From NCBI RefSeq assembly GCF_002218045.2, contig NZ_AP018687.1, positions 1 through 64,000 on the forward strand: a DNA stretch of 64,000 bases. The letters run 5' to 3'. The stretch comes from Vibrio rumoiensis. Lineage in GTDB: Bacteria > Pseudomonadota > Gammaproteobacteria > Enterobacterales > Vibrionaceae. Both the position numbers and the translations under genes were made by a program. The notes beneath the pieces are model-generated. The model saw nothing but the letters and a program-made list of their open reading frames with translations. It made no database searches and was not told the origin of the DNA. Positions 23,971-31,842 of this stretch are shown piece by piece (the first letter of the stretch is position 1; each line of letters starts with the position of its first letter).

Positions 23971-24478
23971 TTCCGCCACAGGAACAGGAGGGTTTTACCT
24001 GACCAGAACGGATCGATTGGTAGCGGTGCCACAGCTTGACCACTTCTTTTTCGCTAAGAAGGGTTGTTTTGATGTAACGGACTTTATCTCCGTCTGCTGT
24101 TTCCACAACGGTTCGGACATAGCCGTACTTGGCAACGGGCACTTTGTACTTGTGTGACAGAATTACCTGATAAACAGAGAGCTGGATAATGTCTGACTCA
24201 TAGATGTGGTTTATCTGACGTAACTTTGTGTCCAGGGGGATGAGAATTCCTCTCTTTGTTTGGTACACCTGATCAACCCTGCCGTGCATTGGCACCGGCA
24301 GAGTGGTTGATACATCCTGCTCGGACAGAAACAAAGTGGCTGATCGTAGCTCCGGCGGCATGTTCTCTGATTTCCACCACGCCCAGGTGTCTCCAATACC
24401 GCGCTTGCGCCACTGGTCCACTTTCGCAATGACGAAAGGGGCGATGATCAGGACGAATATCCAGAGAGCTGCCTTCAT
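23957..24478 (-). CDS. Membrane-tethered Cas4/RecB-like nuclease
   Basis: 173 aa. An N-terminal transmembrane helix (residues 4-18) is followed by a PD-(D/E)XK-type core: GRVDQVYQ with Asp69, LDTK with Asp83 and Lys85, then the RecB/Cas4 motif QLSVYQ (99-104). The end carries CSCGG, short of the three C-terminal Cys of true Cas4, so an iron-sulfur cluster is doubtful. It probably cuts DNA at the inner membrane, which fits DNA transfer better than CRISPR adaptation; no cas genes are here. Its stop region contains a parS-like palindrome. Confidence 0.65.
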   Translation of the reverse strand: MKAALWIFVLIIAPFVIAKVDQWRKRGIGDTWAWWKSENMPPELRSATLFLSEQDVSTTLPVPMHGRVDQVYQTKRGILIPLDTKLRQINHIYESDIIQLSVYQVILSHKYKVPVAKYGYVRTVVETADGDKVRYIKTTLLSEKEVVKLWHRYQSIRSGQVKPSCSCGGKFHM

Positions 24479-24480
24479 GA

Positions 24481-25002
24481 CTACCTCCGACCCCTAAACC
24501 ACTCAGGATGATTAGATACATCCATGCCTTTAACCTGCGATGAGAATGCCAACACCTCTTGGCTCGTCAGGACGGTCTTAGGAGCCCGAGCAATGAAAGG
24601 CCTCAACAATCCAGAACCGGCGTAAATGTTGATTACCATGTGCAATCGCTCTGCTGCCCCTGACACTCTTCGCCAGCTCCGGTAAGTTTCCGTTGGTTTG
24701 GCATAGCCGACCAAGGCCGGAGCCAGCGTATCGGACTCCTTAGCATTCAATTTTCCTTTTGCAGCCTTTGATACGAACTCAGCGATCACCGAAGCCAGCA
24801 TGTCGGAGGTAAGGTGAAGGGGGAGTTTTATGGTGTCGAAGTCAGCCTGCTTGATTGTGAACAGACGGATGTGATCGTTACGATAATCACGTACATAGAT
24901 GACATGACTCTCAAATGGATTGGAGTGGTTAAAGGCATCCATACCCCAGCCAGCAGCCTCAAGATGTGCGTTTGACACTGATTTGTCGTAATCAAATTCC
25001 AC
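24481..25002 (-). CDS. Hypothetical soluble protein, 173 aa
   Basis: Acidic N-terminus and helical remainder; no membrane segment or known motif. It lies 2 bp from the Cas4-like gene and 4 bp from the Cys-His-Asp gene, so all three are probably one unit. Confidence 0.5.
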   Translation of the reverse strand: MEFDYDKSVSNAHLEAAGWGMDAFNHSNPFESHVIYVRDYRNDHIRLFTIKQADFDTIKLPLHLTSDMLASVIAEFVSKAAKGKLNAKESDTLAPALVGYAKPTETYRSWRRVSGAAERLHMVINIYAGSGLLRPFIARAPKTVLTSQEVLAFSSQVKGMDVSNHPEWFRGRR

Positions 25003-25006
25003 GCTA

Positions 25007-25615
25007 TTATTCTCCGTCTTGTCGTTCAGGAACTTTCACATGTGAAAGTTTTCCGTCGGTCATGATGTCCAGGACAGCTTTGCCCAATCTCATCCCTTTA
25101 TGGTTTTGAACAGGGTCTCCCTTGTAGAAAAATCCGGGCTCGTTATCGGTATGAAATACCCCGTGAGGAATGTTGTCGTGATCGCCAAGCCACATGCGAA
25201 GCCTAAGATCCACCAGCCAACCATCATCCAGGACAACCCAAAAATGAGGTGTAACGATGTCCTTGGTCTGTTCGTTTCGCACAAATCCATACATGCAGTC
25301 ATGCGGGACACCAGCTTCGTTCAGTAGGTGACTTACCGCCCATGTCATGCCGTCACATTCCATTTGGCAGTCGTCAAGTGTCATAAGGACAGCTTCCAGC
25401 TCTCGGTGCCACTCTGTCATCTGTTTAGCCACTGGCTTCACCACCAGCTCGTTTTTGTTCTCAGCCAGGATGATGTCATCTTCATCAATACTGCATTCGT
25501 CTATAGCTTCTGAGCGGATGGATACAGCTTCATCCCAGTCATCGCTTGAACCAAAAATGCTCCAGCCCTCAAGCCCGTAATTAACCCATATGATGAACCG
25601 CTTAATCGCTTTCAT
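25007..25615 (-). CDS. Probable Cys-His-Asp enzyme (transglutaminase-like)
   Basis: 202 aa. Residues 83-140 hold CQMECDGMTWAVSHLL (Cys87 at the start of a helix), TPHFWVVLDDGWLVDLRLR (His124 and Asp136 in strands), the order and spacing of a papain-like or transglutaminase-like triad. The N-terminal 75 residues are a separate small domain. Likely a peptidase, amidase or acyltransferase; the substrate is unknown. A parS-like palindrome is embedded near the 3' end. Confidence 0.5.
   Translation of the reverse strand: MKAIKRFIIWVNYGLEGWSIFGSSDDWDEAVSIRSEAIDECSIDEDDIILAENKNELVVKPVAKQMTEWHRELEAVLMTLDDCQMECDGMTWAVSHLLNEAGVPHDCMYGFVRNEQTKDIVTPHFWVVLDDGWLVDLRLRMWLGDHDNIPHGVFHTDNEPGFFYKGDPVQNHKGMRLGKAVLDIMTDGKLSHVKVPERQDGE
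25032..25049. repeat. parS-like palindrome, copy 7
   Basis: Perfect 18-bp copy within the last codons of the Cys-His-Asp gene. Confidence 0.9.
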
Positions 25616-25632
25616 GTGCGGCCCCCTTTATC

Positions 25633-25652
25633 CGTGCAATGTTCCCACATAC
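25633..25652 (+). repeat. Solitary iteron-like sequence
   Basis: CGTGCAATGTTCCCACATAC matches the iterons of the origin 2 kb to the right. It lies 18 bp before the start of the leftward gene at 25615, where Rep binding could affect that operon. Confidence 0.7.
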
Positions 25653-25815
25653 TCATCTCCAAACTGTAAACCCACCAAAAAACCACTTTCTAATGACTTT
25701 TAACTAATTGCGACAGGTGCCACCTGAACACCAATCACCGAAAAACCACCTTTAGATTGCTTTTTGGTGCTTCTCAAGTTCTCCTGAGTGATTAGTCGAT
25801 CTGAAAACTTTACTT

Positions 25816-25844
25816 TTTACAGTATCATTTTATAATACTGTAAA
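25816..25844 (+). promoter_or_regulatory. Promoter with near-perfect palindromic operator
   Basis: -35 TTTACA (25816-25821), 17-bp spacer GTATCATTTTATAATAC, -10 TGTAAA (25839-25844), 36 bp before the 25881 start. The whole 29 bp is almost self-complementary, so it could also fire leftward towards 25615. Best-formed copy of the operator family. The rest of 25653-25880 holds no gene. Confidence 0.8.
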
Positions 25845-25880
25845 TCATAAAAACAACCCAGTAAAGAAAAAAATCGGCTT

Positions 25881-26996
25881 ATGTTAAAACGAGAAAATCA
25901 ACGAGATCTGTTCGATGACCATGTGATCTTGCCATCCTTGGAATCGGTTCTTACCGGTATGTCTTCAAAGCAGGTTTGTGATGAAAGAACAACGTACTTC
26001 TCTGCTCCGGATGTGGACTTGAGTTTGTACGACCACATCATTGTTTGTCTGTCAGGTGGCAAAGACTCAATTGCTGCGTATCTGCGACTGGTAGACATGG
26101 GGGTTGATAAGTCAAAGGTGGAATTCTGGCACCATGACGTTGACGGGCAGGAAGGTAGTTCTTTGATGGATTGGGCCTTTATGCGTGATTACTGCCGTCA
26201 GCTTGGGGATGCACTGGGTATCCCAATGTACTTCTCATGGCTTGAGGGCGGTTTTGAGGGGGAAATGCTCAAGGAGAATACCTACAGCCACCCCCATCGC
26301 GTAGAAACGCCTGAGGGGCTTCTGGTGCTGCCTAGAGACCATAATAGATCTAAGCCTGGCACACGCCTTCGTTTTCCACAGCAATCGCCGTCATTGCAAA
26401 CACGTTGGTGCTCATCTGCCTTGAAGATTGATGTGGGCCGTAGGGCGATTAATAACCAGGAGCGCTTTAAGGAGAAGAAGATCCTTTTTATCACTGGTGA
26501 GAGACGTGAGGAAAGTGCAAACAGATCGAAGTATAACCAGCTCGAAGCCCATGCTTGTGACAGAAGATATGGGAAGACTGCACGGTTAGTGGATGCTTGG
26601 AGACCAGTTCTCCACTGGAGCGAGGAGCAAGTCTGGGAGGTGATAGAGCGTCATCGTATCCTGGCTCCTGTTCCATATCGGCTTGGCTGGAGCCGGTCGT
26701 CATGTATGACTTGTATCTACAACTCACAACGGATTTGGTCCACGATCCGTCACTACTGGCCTGATAGAGCTTGGAATATTGCTCGGTATGAACAAACCTT
26801 TGGTGTAACGGTATCAAGGAAAAAAATTGACGTTATTGATTTAGGTTCTGCTGTTGCGCCGATACATATAAGTGATATTGAAGCGTTGGAGCAGGTATCC
26901 AGAGAAAGTTACACACTCCCTATTTTCGTACCTGAGGGTCAGAGGTGGGCTCTTCCTGGTGGTGCGTTTGGCCGAGAGGCCTGTGGTTCTGATTGA
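25881..26996 (+). CDS. PAPS-reductase/DndC-like ATP pyrophosphatase
   Basis: 371 aa. PP-loop SGGKDS at residues 58-63, the N-type ATP pyrophosphatase signature, followed by HHDVDG, RWCSSALK and the Cys pair SSCMTC (in SSCMTCIYNSQRIW). The Cys positions resemble those of DndC-type proteins, which transfer sulfur or hold an iron-sulfur cluster. No dnd, ssp or cys partner gene is near, so it is not a complete phosphorothioation system. Alternatives are a sulfonucleotide reductase or a nucleotide-activating enzyme. Confidence 0.75.
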   Translation: MLKRENQRDLFDDHVILPSLESVLTGMSSKQVCDERTTYFSAPDVDLSLYDHIIVCLSGGKDSIAAYLRLVDMGVDKSKVEFWHHDVDGQEGSSLMDWAFMRDYCRQLGDALGIPMYFSWLEGGFEGEMLKENTYSHPHRVETPEGLLVLPRDHNRSKPGTRLRFPQQSPSLQTRWCSSALKIDVGRRAINNQERFKEKKILFITGERREESANRSKYNQLEAHACDRRYGKTARLVDAWRPVLHWSEEQVWEVIERHRILAPVPYRLGWSRSSCMTCIYNSQRIWSTIRHYWPDRAWNIARYEQTFGVTVSRKKIDVIDLGSAVAPIHISDIEALEQVSRESYTLPIFVPEGQRWALPGGAFGREACGSD

Positions 26997-27013
26997 TTTG
27001 TGCTGAGGTGGCA

Positions 27014-27448
27014 ATGTTTGATTTTGTTCTTTTGGTGTTTTTGGGCTTAGTTATATCCACTGTGCTGGTGCGCCGTTCTTCGCGGAAGGCAATGGATCTT
27101 GATTTGACATGGGTTCAGTCTTTTAAGGTAGTGCTGGTGCGAGGAATCGTTGCTTTAGGTCTGGGTTTTGGAATAGGCAAACTCGTATTTTTAAGTATCC
27201 AGTACGGTCTGTTGAGTGAGTCTGTTCTGAGGGATCATTCTTTTGTTTCTGTGGTGGTAGTGTTGCTCTGTGGTCTAGGTTCGTTCGTTGCATATCAATG
27301 GATCGTTGGGCGGATCTCTGGAAGATCTATACGCATTACCTCATTGATCAAAACTGTGCTGTATGAGTCGGGTTACTTTGTGCTGTCTATGTTTGCATTG
27401 TTGGTGATACTAATCGTGTTTGGCCTATTGCACGAGACTTTTTTCTAA
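27014..27448 (+). CDS. Membrane protein, 144 aa
   Basis: Starts MFDFVLLVFLGLVISTVLVR after GAGGTGG, 17 bp after the PAPS-reductase-like gene. Four hydrophobic segments. No family recognised. AT-rich; likely co-transcribed with the gene before it. Between its stop and the first iteron (27449-27600) the sequence is very AT-rich and could be the melting region of the origin. Confidence 0.55.
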   Translation: MFDFVLLVFLGLVISTVLVRRSSRKAMDLDLTWVQSFKVVLVRGIVALGLGFGIGKLVFLSIQYGLLSESVLRDHSFVSVVVVLLCGLGSFVAYQWIVGRISGRSIRITSLIKTVLYESGYFVLSMFALLVILIVFGLLHETFF

Positions 27449-27603
27449 AAAAACAAAGGTGATTACTTTTTGTTCAGCGATCATAAGGATAAATATAAAG
27501 ATCTTTGATCTTTGTATAAAGGATTAAAAGCGGTTAAAGATAGGTTAGCCGCTCTAAATATGCCGTCAACGCCTTGATATTATTGAGAATCCCCTGTTTG
27601 TAC

Positions 27604-28310
27604 CGTGCAAAGAACCCACATAGTTACGTGCAGCGTTCCCATAGGTTGCCGTGCAGTGTTCCCATATGCCTCTGGATCTTATCCACTGTTATCCACACGG
27701 AACCCCCTTTTTTTCCACAAAATCTTTAAAAAACATACCGTTCGTGCAGCGTTCCCATATATTTGTGTTGTCGTTCGTGCAACGTACCCATATGTTTTCC
27801 CTTAAACGTGCAGTTGCCCCATATATTTTCTACTAACGTGCAACGTACCCACATATCAAATTTGGTCGTTTTTTGCACCGTGCAGCATACCCACATGTAG
27901 CCGTGCAGCGTACCCACATACCAACCTCGTGCTTATACACAGGAAATGTGGATAACTTTTAGCCTTTCTCAGCGTGAACATGGTCACACTTTGGACTGTC
28001 AGGGTAATTTTGACCACTTTTAGTGTTTGTCCTGTCCTGTCAATCTTTGTTCTGCTTTGTCAATCGTGCAACGCTCCCATATATCAAACCCCATAACGTG
28101 CAGCTCCCCCACACATCAGTCCTTTAAGTATCAATGTCTTACAAGTTCAGCCTTAGTCTTGCGAGACTCCCTATTGCAGAGTTTCTACCGAGCTTGCACG
28201 GTTTTAAGGTTGCACCGTTATTTAACGTGCAACAAACCCATATATAGAGCGAAAGTCCCCGCTGCATATGGTCTCCAGTTCGTTGTATACGTGCAGGTTT
28301 CCCATATGCC
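27604..28310. other. Iteron-type replication origin (oriV)
   Basis: Thirteen direct repeats of the form CGTGCARCGTWCCCAYATA, all on the + strand, start near 27604, 27628, 27650, 27743, 27776, 27807, 27836, 27879, 27902, 28065, 28096, 28226 and 28290. DnaA boxes lie among them: TTATCCACA (27690-27698) and, near 27933-27955, TTATACACA with the inverted TGTGGATAA. The initiator gene is next to it at 28428-29492. The repeats at 28096 and 28226 are the most diverged. Confidence 0.9.
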
Positions 28311-28370
28311 GATGTCATCCCGTTTTCTGGATTTGACTGGAAGCCTTGGAGATCGAATTTCCTCTACGCA

Positions 28371-28399
28371 TGAAAAAAGGCGCATCAGCGCCTTTTTCA
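28371..28399. terminator. Bidirectional terminator after repA
   Basis: GGCGC-atca-GCGCC stem bracketed by A6 and T5 runs. It separates the leftward repA gene from the iteron field. Confidence 0.85.
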
Positions 28400-28427
28400 T
28401 GATCCCTCAGCAAGGAGATGCTGGCAG

Positions 28428-29492
28428 CTATCGTCCCTTACGCTGGCGCTCATCAATGATGTCGTGATCAATCATGCCTTGCTTAATGGCTCTTAGTTCT
28501 GTTTGCTGCTTACGCTTGTTGGATGCCATTACCTGCTTCACGAAGTTCTCGTGAGGCCTTATGACGTAACGCACGTCGATGACTTTGCGGCCATCCTTAA
28601 TCTGGTTCGCGTCGTAATCACTTATGACCTCTTGTTTGATGAGAGCTTCCAGCGCGAGCTTCATGGCCCTGACGTTTTCTGGCATACGTGGGCTGAGCTC
28701 ACGAGGGCTCTGGGTCAGAAAGCTGATAAGTGATGGCGTGTATGGCGAATCTGGGGATGCTTGAGTCCAGTAGTGACTCATTCTTTTGTAGATGTACCGG
28801 GCGAGAGGGGAGCGGATTTGCATTCCGATCTTGTAGTTGTACTGACGAAACGACAGATTCATGATCGATTCGTTTACCAGAGGGTTAAACTGCACATAGC
28901 ACCTGGCGTTACCACCTTTCTTACGGAACTCACCTCTGGTGGTCAAGCCCACCATCGGGAAGAAGCTGGAGCTGATGAAGGCTTCGCCGTCATTACTAAT
29001 ACATTCGAGTGTTGCACCGCGACAAACTTGAATGGCTTCCTTGATCTCGTTCAGGTTGTAACCGTGACCCATCTTTGACAGCTCTTTTTGGAGTTCGTAC
29101 AGAGTGAACATAACTCCGGCTTTGCCTTCGATCATGTGTCCTTTGCCGTTCACCGCGAGCTTGCGTAACGCATCCTCAAGGATTTCCTCTCGCTGTCCTG
29201 CATAGATCAGAACGGTTCTACCGTCATCTTTCTCGATGATGGCTGGTTTCACTTTTACTGTGAACTGCTGACCTCTGATTGAGCATTGTCTCGTCACTAC
29301 AGCGTTAGAAAGGTCTTCGTGTTCTCTCTTTTGGTCCCAGATGTACTTGGGCAGCGCATCGTAAATTTCGATGGTGTTGGAGTAGTCGTCCTTTTTGGCC
29401 GGAGACTCAATGATCTCAAACAGGCTCATTTGTGGTGAGTCTTTGATTACGTCTAGTTTCTCCACGTCTTTGTCTTTGGTTCTCTTGCTCAT
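28428..29492 (-). CDS. repA: Plasmid replication initiator protein
   Basis: 354 aa from MSKRTKDKDV after GGAAC. The protein has the two winged-helix plan of Rep_3-like initiators: a segment LYELQKELSKMGHGYNLNEI, then FFPMVGLTTRGEFRKKGG and YNYKIGMQIRSPLARYIYKR, where a helix reads the iteron. It binds the iterons at 27604-28310 and recruits host replication factors; high concentrations usually couple iterons and limit copy number. I cannot assign it to a known incompatibility group from memory. Confidence 0.85.
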   Translation of the reverse strand: MSKRTKDKDVEKLDVIKDSPQMSLFEIIESPAKKDDYSNTIEIYDALPKYIWDQKREHEDLSNAVVTRQCSIRGQQFTVKVKPAIIEKDDGRTVLIYAGQREEILEDALRKLAVNGKGHMIEGKAGVMFTLYELQKELSKMGHGYNLNEIKEAIQVCRGATLECISNDGEAFISSSFFPMVGLTTRGEFRKKGGNARCYVQFNPLVNESIMNLSFRQYNYKIGMQIRSPLARYIYKRMSHYWTQASPDSPYTPSLISFLTQSPRELSPRMPENVRAMKLALEALIKQEVISDYDANQIKDGRKVIDVRYVIRPHENFVKQVMASNKRKQQTELRAIKQGMIDHDIIDERQRKGR

Positions 29493-29512
29493 GATTGTTC
29501 CGTCGATACTAT

Positions 29513-29800
29513 CTAGCTGGTGGTCCATGCCGCCAGCAGTGTCAATACTCCCGCTGCTACCGTTGCTGCAAACACTAACTGGTAGATGCGACGCTTAGCC
29601 CCCGCAGCACTGTTCATGAAGCGCAGGGCAGCAGCTTCATACCGAAAATGGGCGAACTCACCTCTAAGGGTGTTATCGGTTCCCTGTGGCGATTGTGGGC
29701 GTTTTGCTGGGGCAGGGCGAGGATGCTTAGCAAATCTTTTTATCATCGTTTCGCATTTGCCGAGCTTCGCCAGCTCAGTGGCCGCTACAGATACTGTCAT
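29513..29800 (-). CDS. Small C-terminally anchored membrane protein, 95 aa
   Basis: Start MTVSVAATELAKLGKCETMI after GAGGTG. A basic Pro-rich N-terminus is followed by one transmembrane helix at about residues 72-92. It lies between the mobI-like gene and repA, overlapping neither, and should be co-transcribed with them. No family recognised. Confidence 0.5.
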   Translation of the reverse strand: MTVSVAATELAKLGKCETMIKRFAKHPRPAPAKRPQSPQGTDNTLRGEFAHFRYEAAALRFMNSAAGAKRRIYQLVFAATVAAGVLTLLAAWTTS

Positions 29801-29804
29801 GTTA

Positions 29805-30371
29805 TTACACCTCATCGTTATGAGTCTTGTTTAGCAGTCGCTCATACTCGTTAAGCGCCCGGCGAATTTTTGCTAACGCTGTCGCTCTTTGTCTTAACGC
29901 GGCATACCTGCTTTCTACTTGCTGGATAAGCTCTTGTGCCCAAGCTGGCTCTTTCTTGAAGTGCGACATGCTGTAGGCGTGACCTCGGCCCTTCTTGATA
30001 TGTGTTGATAGAACCCTTTTCTTTTGACCTGGAACCTGTTCGACAAATCTGTTGCGATACCACTCTGCAACGAGTGATACACCTAGAATGCGAACTCGTG
30101 TACCAACACGCCCTTGTTCGTCCTCCGATGCTTCTTCACGCGCAGACCTGTGCGCGTTCCAGTACATATCTGCTTCCTGCTGTGCTTCGACAGCAAGAAC
30201 AGCTATAGCGTGATCCAGCTTGCTCCGTAACTCCGTGACAAACTCTCGACCTTCTGCCTCAAGCAGATCTTCTGTTATCTCGGATCGTTCTTCTTCGAGC
30301 TTAGGATCTAGCAGATCCAACCATCGCTCTTTTGGTAGACTCACTTCAAAACCCTCCCAATTCCTATCCAA
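29805..30371 (-). CDS. MobI-like conjugation protein (tentative)
   Basis: 188 aa, helical, with the C-terminal segment GQKKRVLSTHIKKGRGHAYS, then an SHFKK...W block, and AALRQRATALAKIRRALNEYE. From memory this resembles MobI of SXT/R391 and IncA/C elements, which acts with the relaxase at the adjacent oriT; I could not verify it. Two facts fit: the length is right, and the adjoining upstream 290 bp are rich in inverted repeats as an oriT would be. Alternative: a DNA-binding coiled-coil protein of the replication operon. Confidence 0.45.
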   Translation of the reverse strand: MDRNWEGFEVSLPKERWLDLLDPKLEEERSEITEDLLEAEGREFVTELRSKLDHAIAVLAVEAQQEADMYWNAHRSAREEASEDEQGRVGTRVRILGVSLVAEWYRNRFVEQVPGQKKRVLSTHIKKGRGHAYSMSHFKKEPAWAQELIQQVESRYAALRQRATALAKIRRALNEYERLLNKTHNDEV

Positions 30372-30660
30372 TTCCTATCCACATAACTATCTATCTGGAA
30401 TTTAAAGCTGATTATTCCAATATTGGAATCTAATCCTGTTACTAGGCTACCCCATCTTTGGAATTTGTCAAATACCCCTCTATCTATCTGGAATCTTACA
30501 GCCTTAATTCAGATGCCCATAATTTCTATGTGAATCCACTAGGCAAGATTCCAGATAGATTGGATAAAAAACCATAAGATTCCAAATATTTACGAGATCA
30601 CTATGGGTACTGGTAAAGGAGTGCTTGATATGTGGTGGGGTGCTGTCGTCATTAATTTAT
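30372..30660. other. Repeat-rich non-coding region, candidate oriT
   Basis: ATCTATCTGGAAT occurs twice directly (about 30389 and 30482) and once inverted (ATTCCAGATAGAT, about 30548). ATTCCAATATTGGAAT is a perfect palindrome at about 30415. More TTGGAAT or ATTCCAA motifs lie between. No gene. The position next to the possible mobI gene suggests a transfer origin; a centromere for the ParM system just to the right is the other reading. Confidence 0.45.
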
Positions 30661-30665
30661 CTATC

Positions 30666-30685
30666 CGTGCAGCATACCCACATGT
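30666..30685 (+). repeat. Solitary iteron-like sequence
   Basis: CGTGCAGCATACCCACATGT, identical in its first 19 bases to the origin iteron at 27879, but 2.4 kb away and before the parM operon. Confidence 0.8.
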
Positions 30686-30730
30686 ATGGCCGGTTATAAA
30701 ACCCAAAAGCCACCGAAAAGCAATCTAAAC

Positions 30731-30752
30731 GCCCCTTTTGGGCAACTACAGA
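30731..30752 (+). promoter_or_regulatory. GCCC-N5-GGGC box before the parM operon
   Basis: GCCCCTTTTGGGC followed by AACTACAGA, with TATATAGG directly after (30756-30763) as a possible -10. Box and -10 are spaced as expected for an activator-dependent promoter. It is a close match to the box at 10957. Confidence 0.5.
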
Positions 30753-30842
30753 GGCTATATAGGCCTTAGTCAGGCTGTATTCTCTCTCCAACAAGAGAAA
30801 GACAATCGAAAAGCAATCAAAAAGCAATCTTTGGAGGATTTC

Positions 30843-31826
30843 ATGAATCAGTTTGTTATGGGTTTGGATATTGGCTACTCCAACCTGAAAATGGCTATGG
30901 GTCATAAAGGTGAAGAAGCTCGTACTGTTGTTATGCCTGTTGGCGCTGGTCCACTGGAACTGATGCCACAGCAGTTAACTGGTGGCGCTGGGACCTGTAT
31001 TCAGGTTGTGATTGATGGGGAGAAGTGGGTTGCTGGTGTTGAACCTGACCGTCTGCAAGGGTGGGAGCGAGAGCTTCACGGTGACTACCCATCAACGAAA
31101 CCGTATAAGGCTCTTTTTTACGCTGCACTTCTGATGTCGGAACAGAAGGAAATTGATGTGCTGGTGACAGGTCTTCCAGTAAGCCAGTACATGGAAGCGG
31201 AACTCAGAGAGGCATTGAAAGCTCGGCTGGAGGGTGAGCACCAGATCACACCTAAACGAACGGTAACGGTTAAGTCTGTCGTGGTTGTGCCTCAACCTGC
31301 CGGTGCTTACATGGATATTGTCAGCTCTACAAAGGATGATGACCTACTCGAAATTATTCAGGGAGGGAAAACTGTTGTTATTGACCCCGGATTTTTCTCT
31401 GTTGACTGGGTTGCGCTTGAAGAAGGTGAAGTTCGTTATCACTCATCTGGCACCAGCCTAAAGGCCATGTCGATGTTGCTACAAGAAACTAATCGACTCA
31501 TCCAAGAAGACCACGGTGGTGCGCCTGGCATAGAAAAGATCGAAAAAGCAATTCGCGCCGGTAAGACTGAAATTTTTCTCTATGGTGAGAAGGTATCGAT
31601 CAAAGATTACTTTAAGAAGGCTTCAGCCAAGGTGGCTCAAAACGCATTAGTCCCTATGCGTAAGTCAATGCGGGAAGACGGGATGGATGCTGATGTTGTT
31701 CTGCTGGCTGGTGGTGGTGCCGAAGCATACCAGGATGCAGCCAAAGAGCTTTTTCCTAAGAGTAGGATCGTACTACCCAAAGAATCCGTGGCATCCAATG
31801 CCAGAGGCTTCTGGTACTGCGGCTAA
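30843..31826 (+). CDS. parM: ParM/StbA-like actin-family segregation ATPase
   Basis: 327 aa from MNQFVMGLDIGYSNLKMAMG after GGAGG. Actin-like motifs: phosphate-1 loop GLDIGYSNLK at the N-terminus, phosphate-2 VVIDPGFFSVDW in the middle and the adenosine motif LLAGGGAEAY near the end. Such proteins form filaments that push plasmid copies apart. The next two genes are in the same operon and could contain its adaptor. The plasmid thus has a ParM-type and a ParB-type segregation component. Confidence 0.85.
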   Translation: MNQFVMGLDIGYSNLKMAMGHKGEEARTVVMPVGAGPLELMPQQLTGGAGTCIQVVIDGEKWVAGVEPDRLQGWERELHGDYPSTKPYKALFYAALLMSEQKEIDVLVTGLPVSQYMEAELREALKARLEGEHQITPKRTVTVKSVVVVPQPAGAYMDIVSSTKDDDLLEIIQGGKTVVIDPGFFSVDWVALEEGEVRYHSSGTSLKAMSMLLQETNRLIQEDHGGAPGIEKIEKAIRAGKTEIFLYGEKVSIKDYFKKASAKVAQNALVPMRKSMREDGMDADVVLLAGGGAEAYQDAAKELFPKSRIVLPKESVASNARGFWYCG

Positions 31827-31842
31827 TAGATAGGAGGTCGTA

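Noticed and set aside
23957..24478. CRISPR-adaptation Cas4
   Set aside because: It has a transmembrane helix, lacks the full iron-sulfur Cys set and no cas1, cas2 or array exists in the window.
25881..26996. A complete DNA phosphorothioation (Dnd) defence system
   Set aside because: Only a DndC-like protein is present; no DndA, DndD, DndE or restriction partners are near.
27604..28310. CRISPR-like array of short direct repeats
   Set aside because: The repeats are about 19 bp, unevenly spaced, variable in sequence and accompanied by DnaA boxes and a rep gene; they are iterons. No cas genes are present apart from the Cas4-like nuclease.
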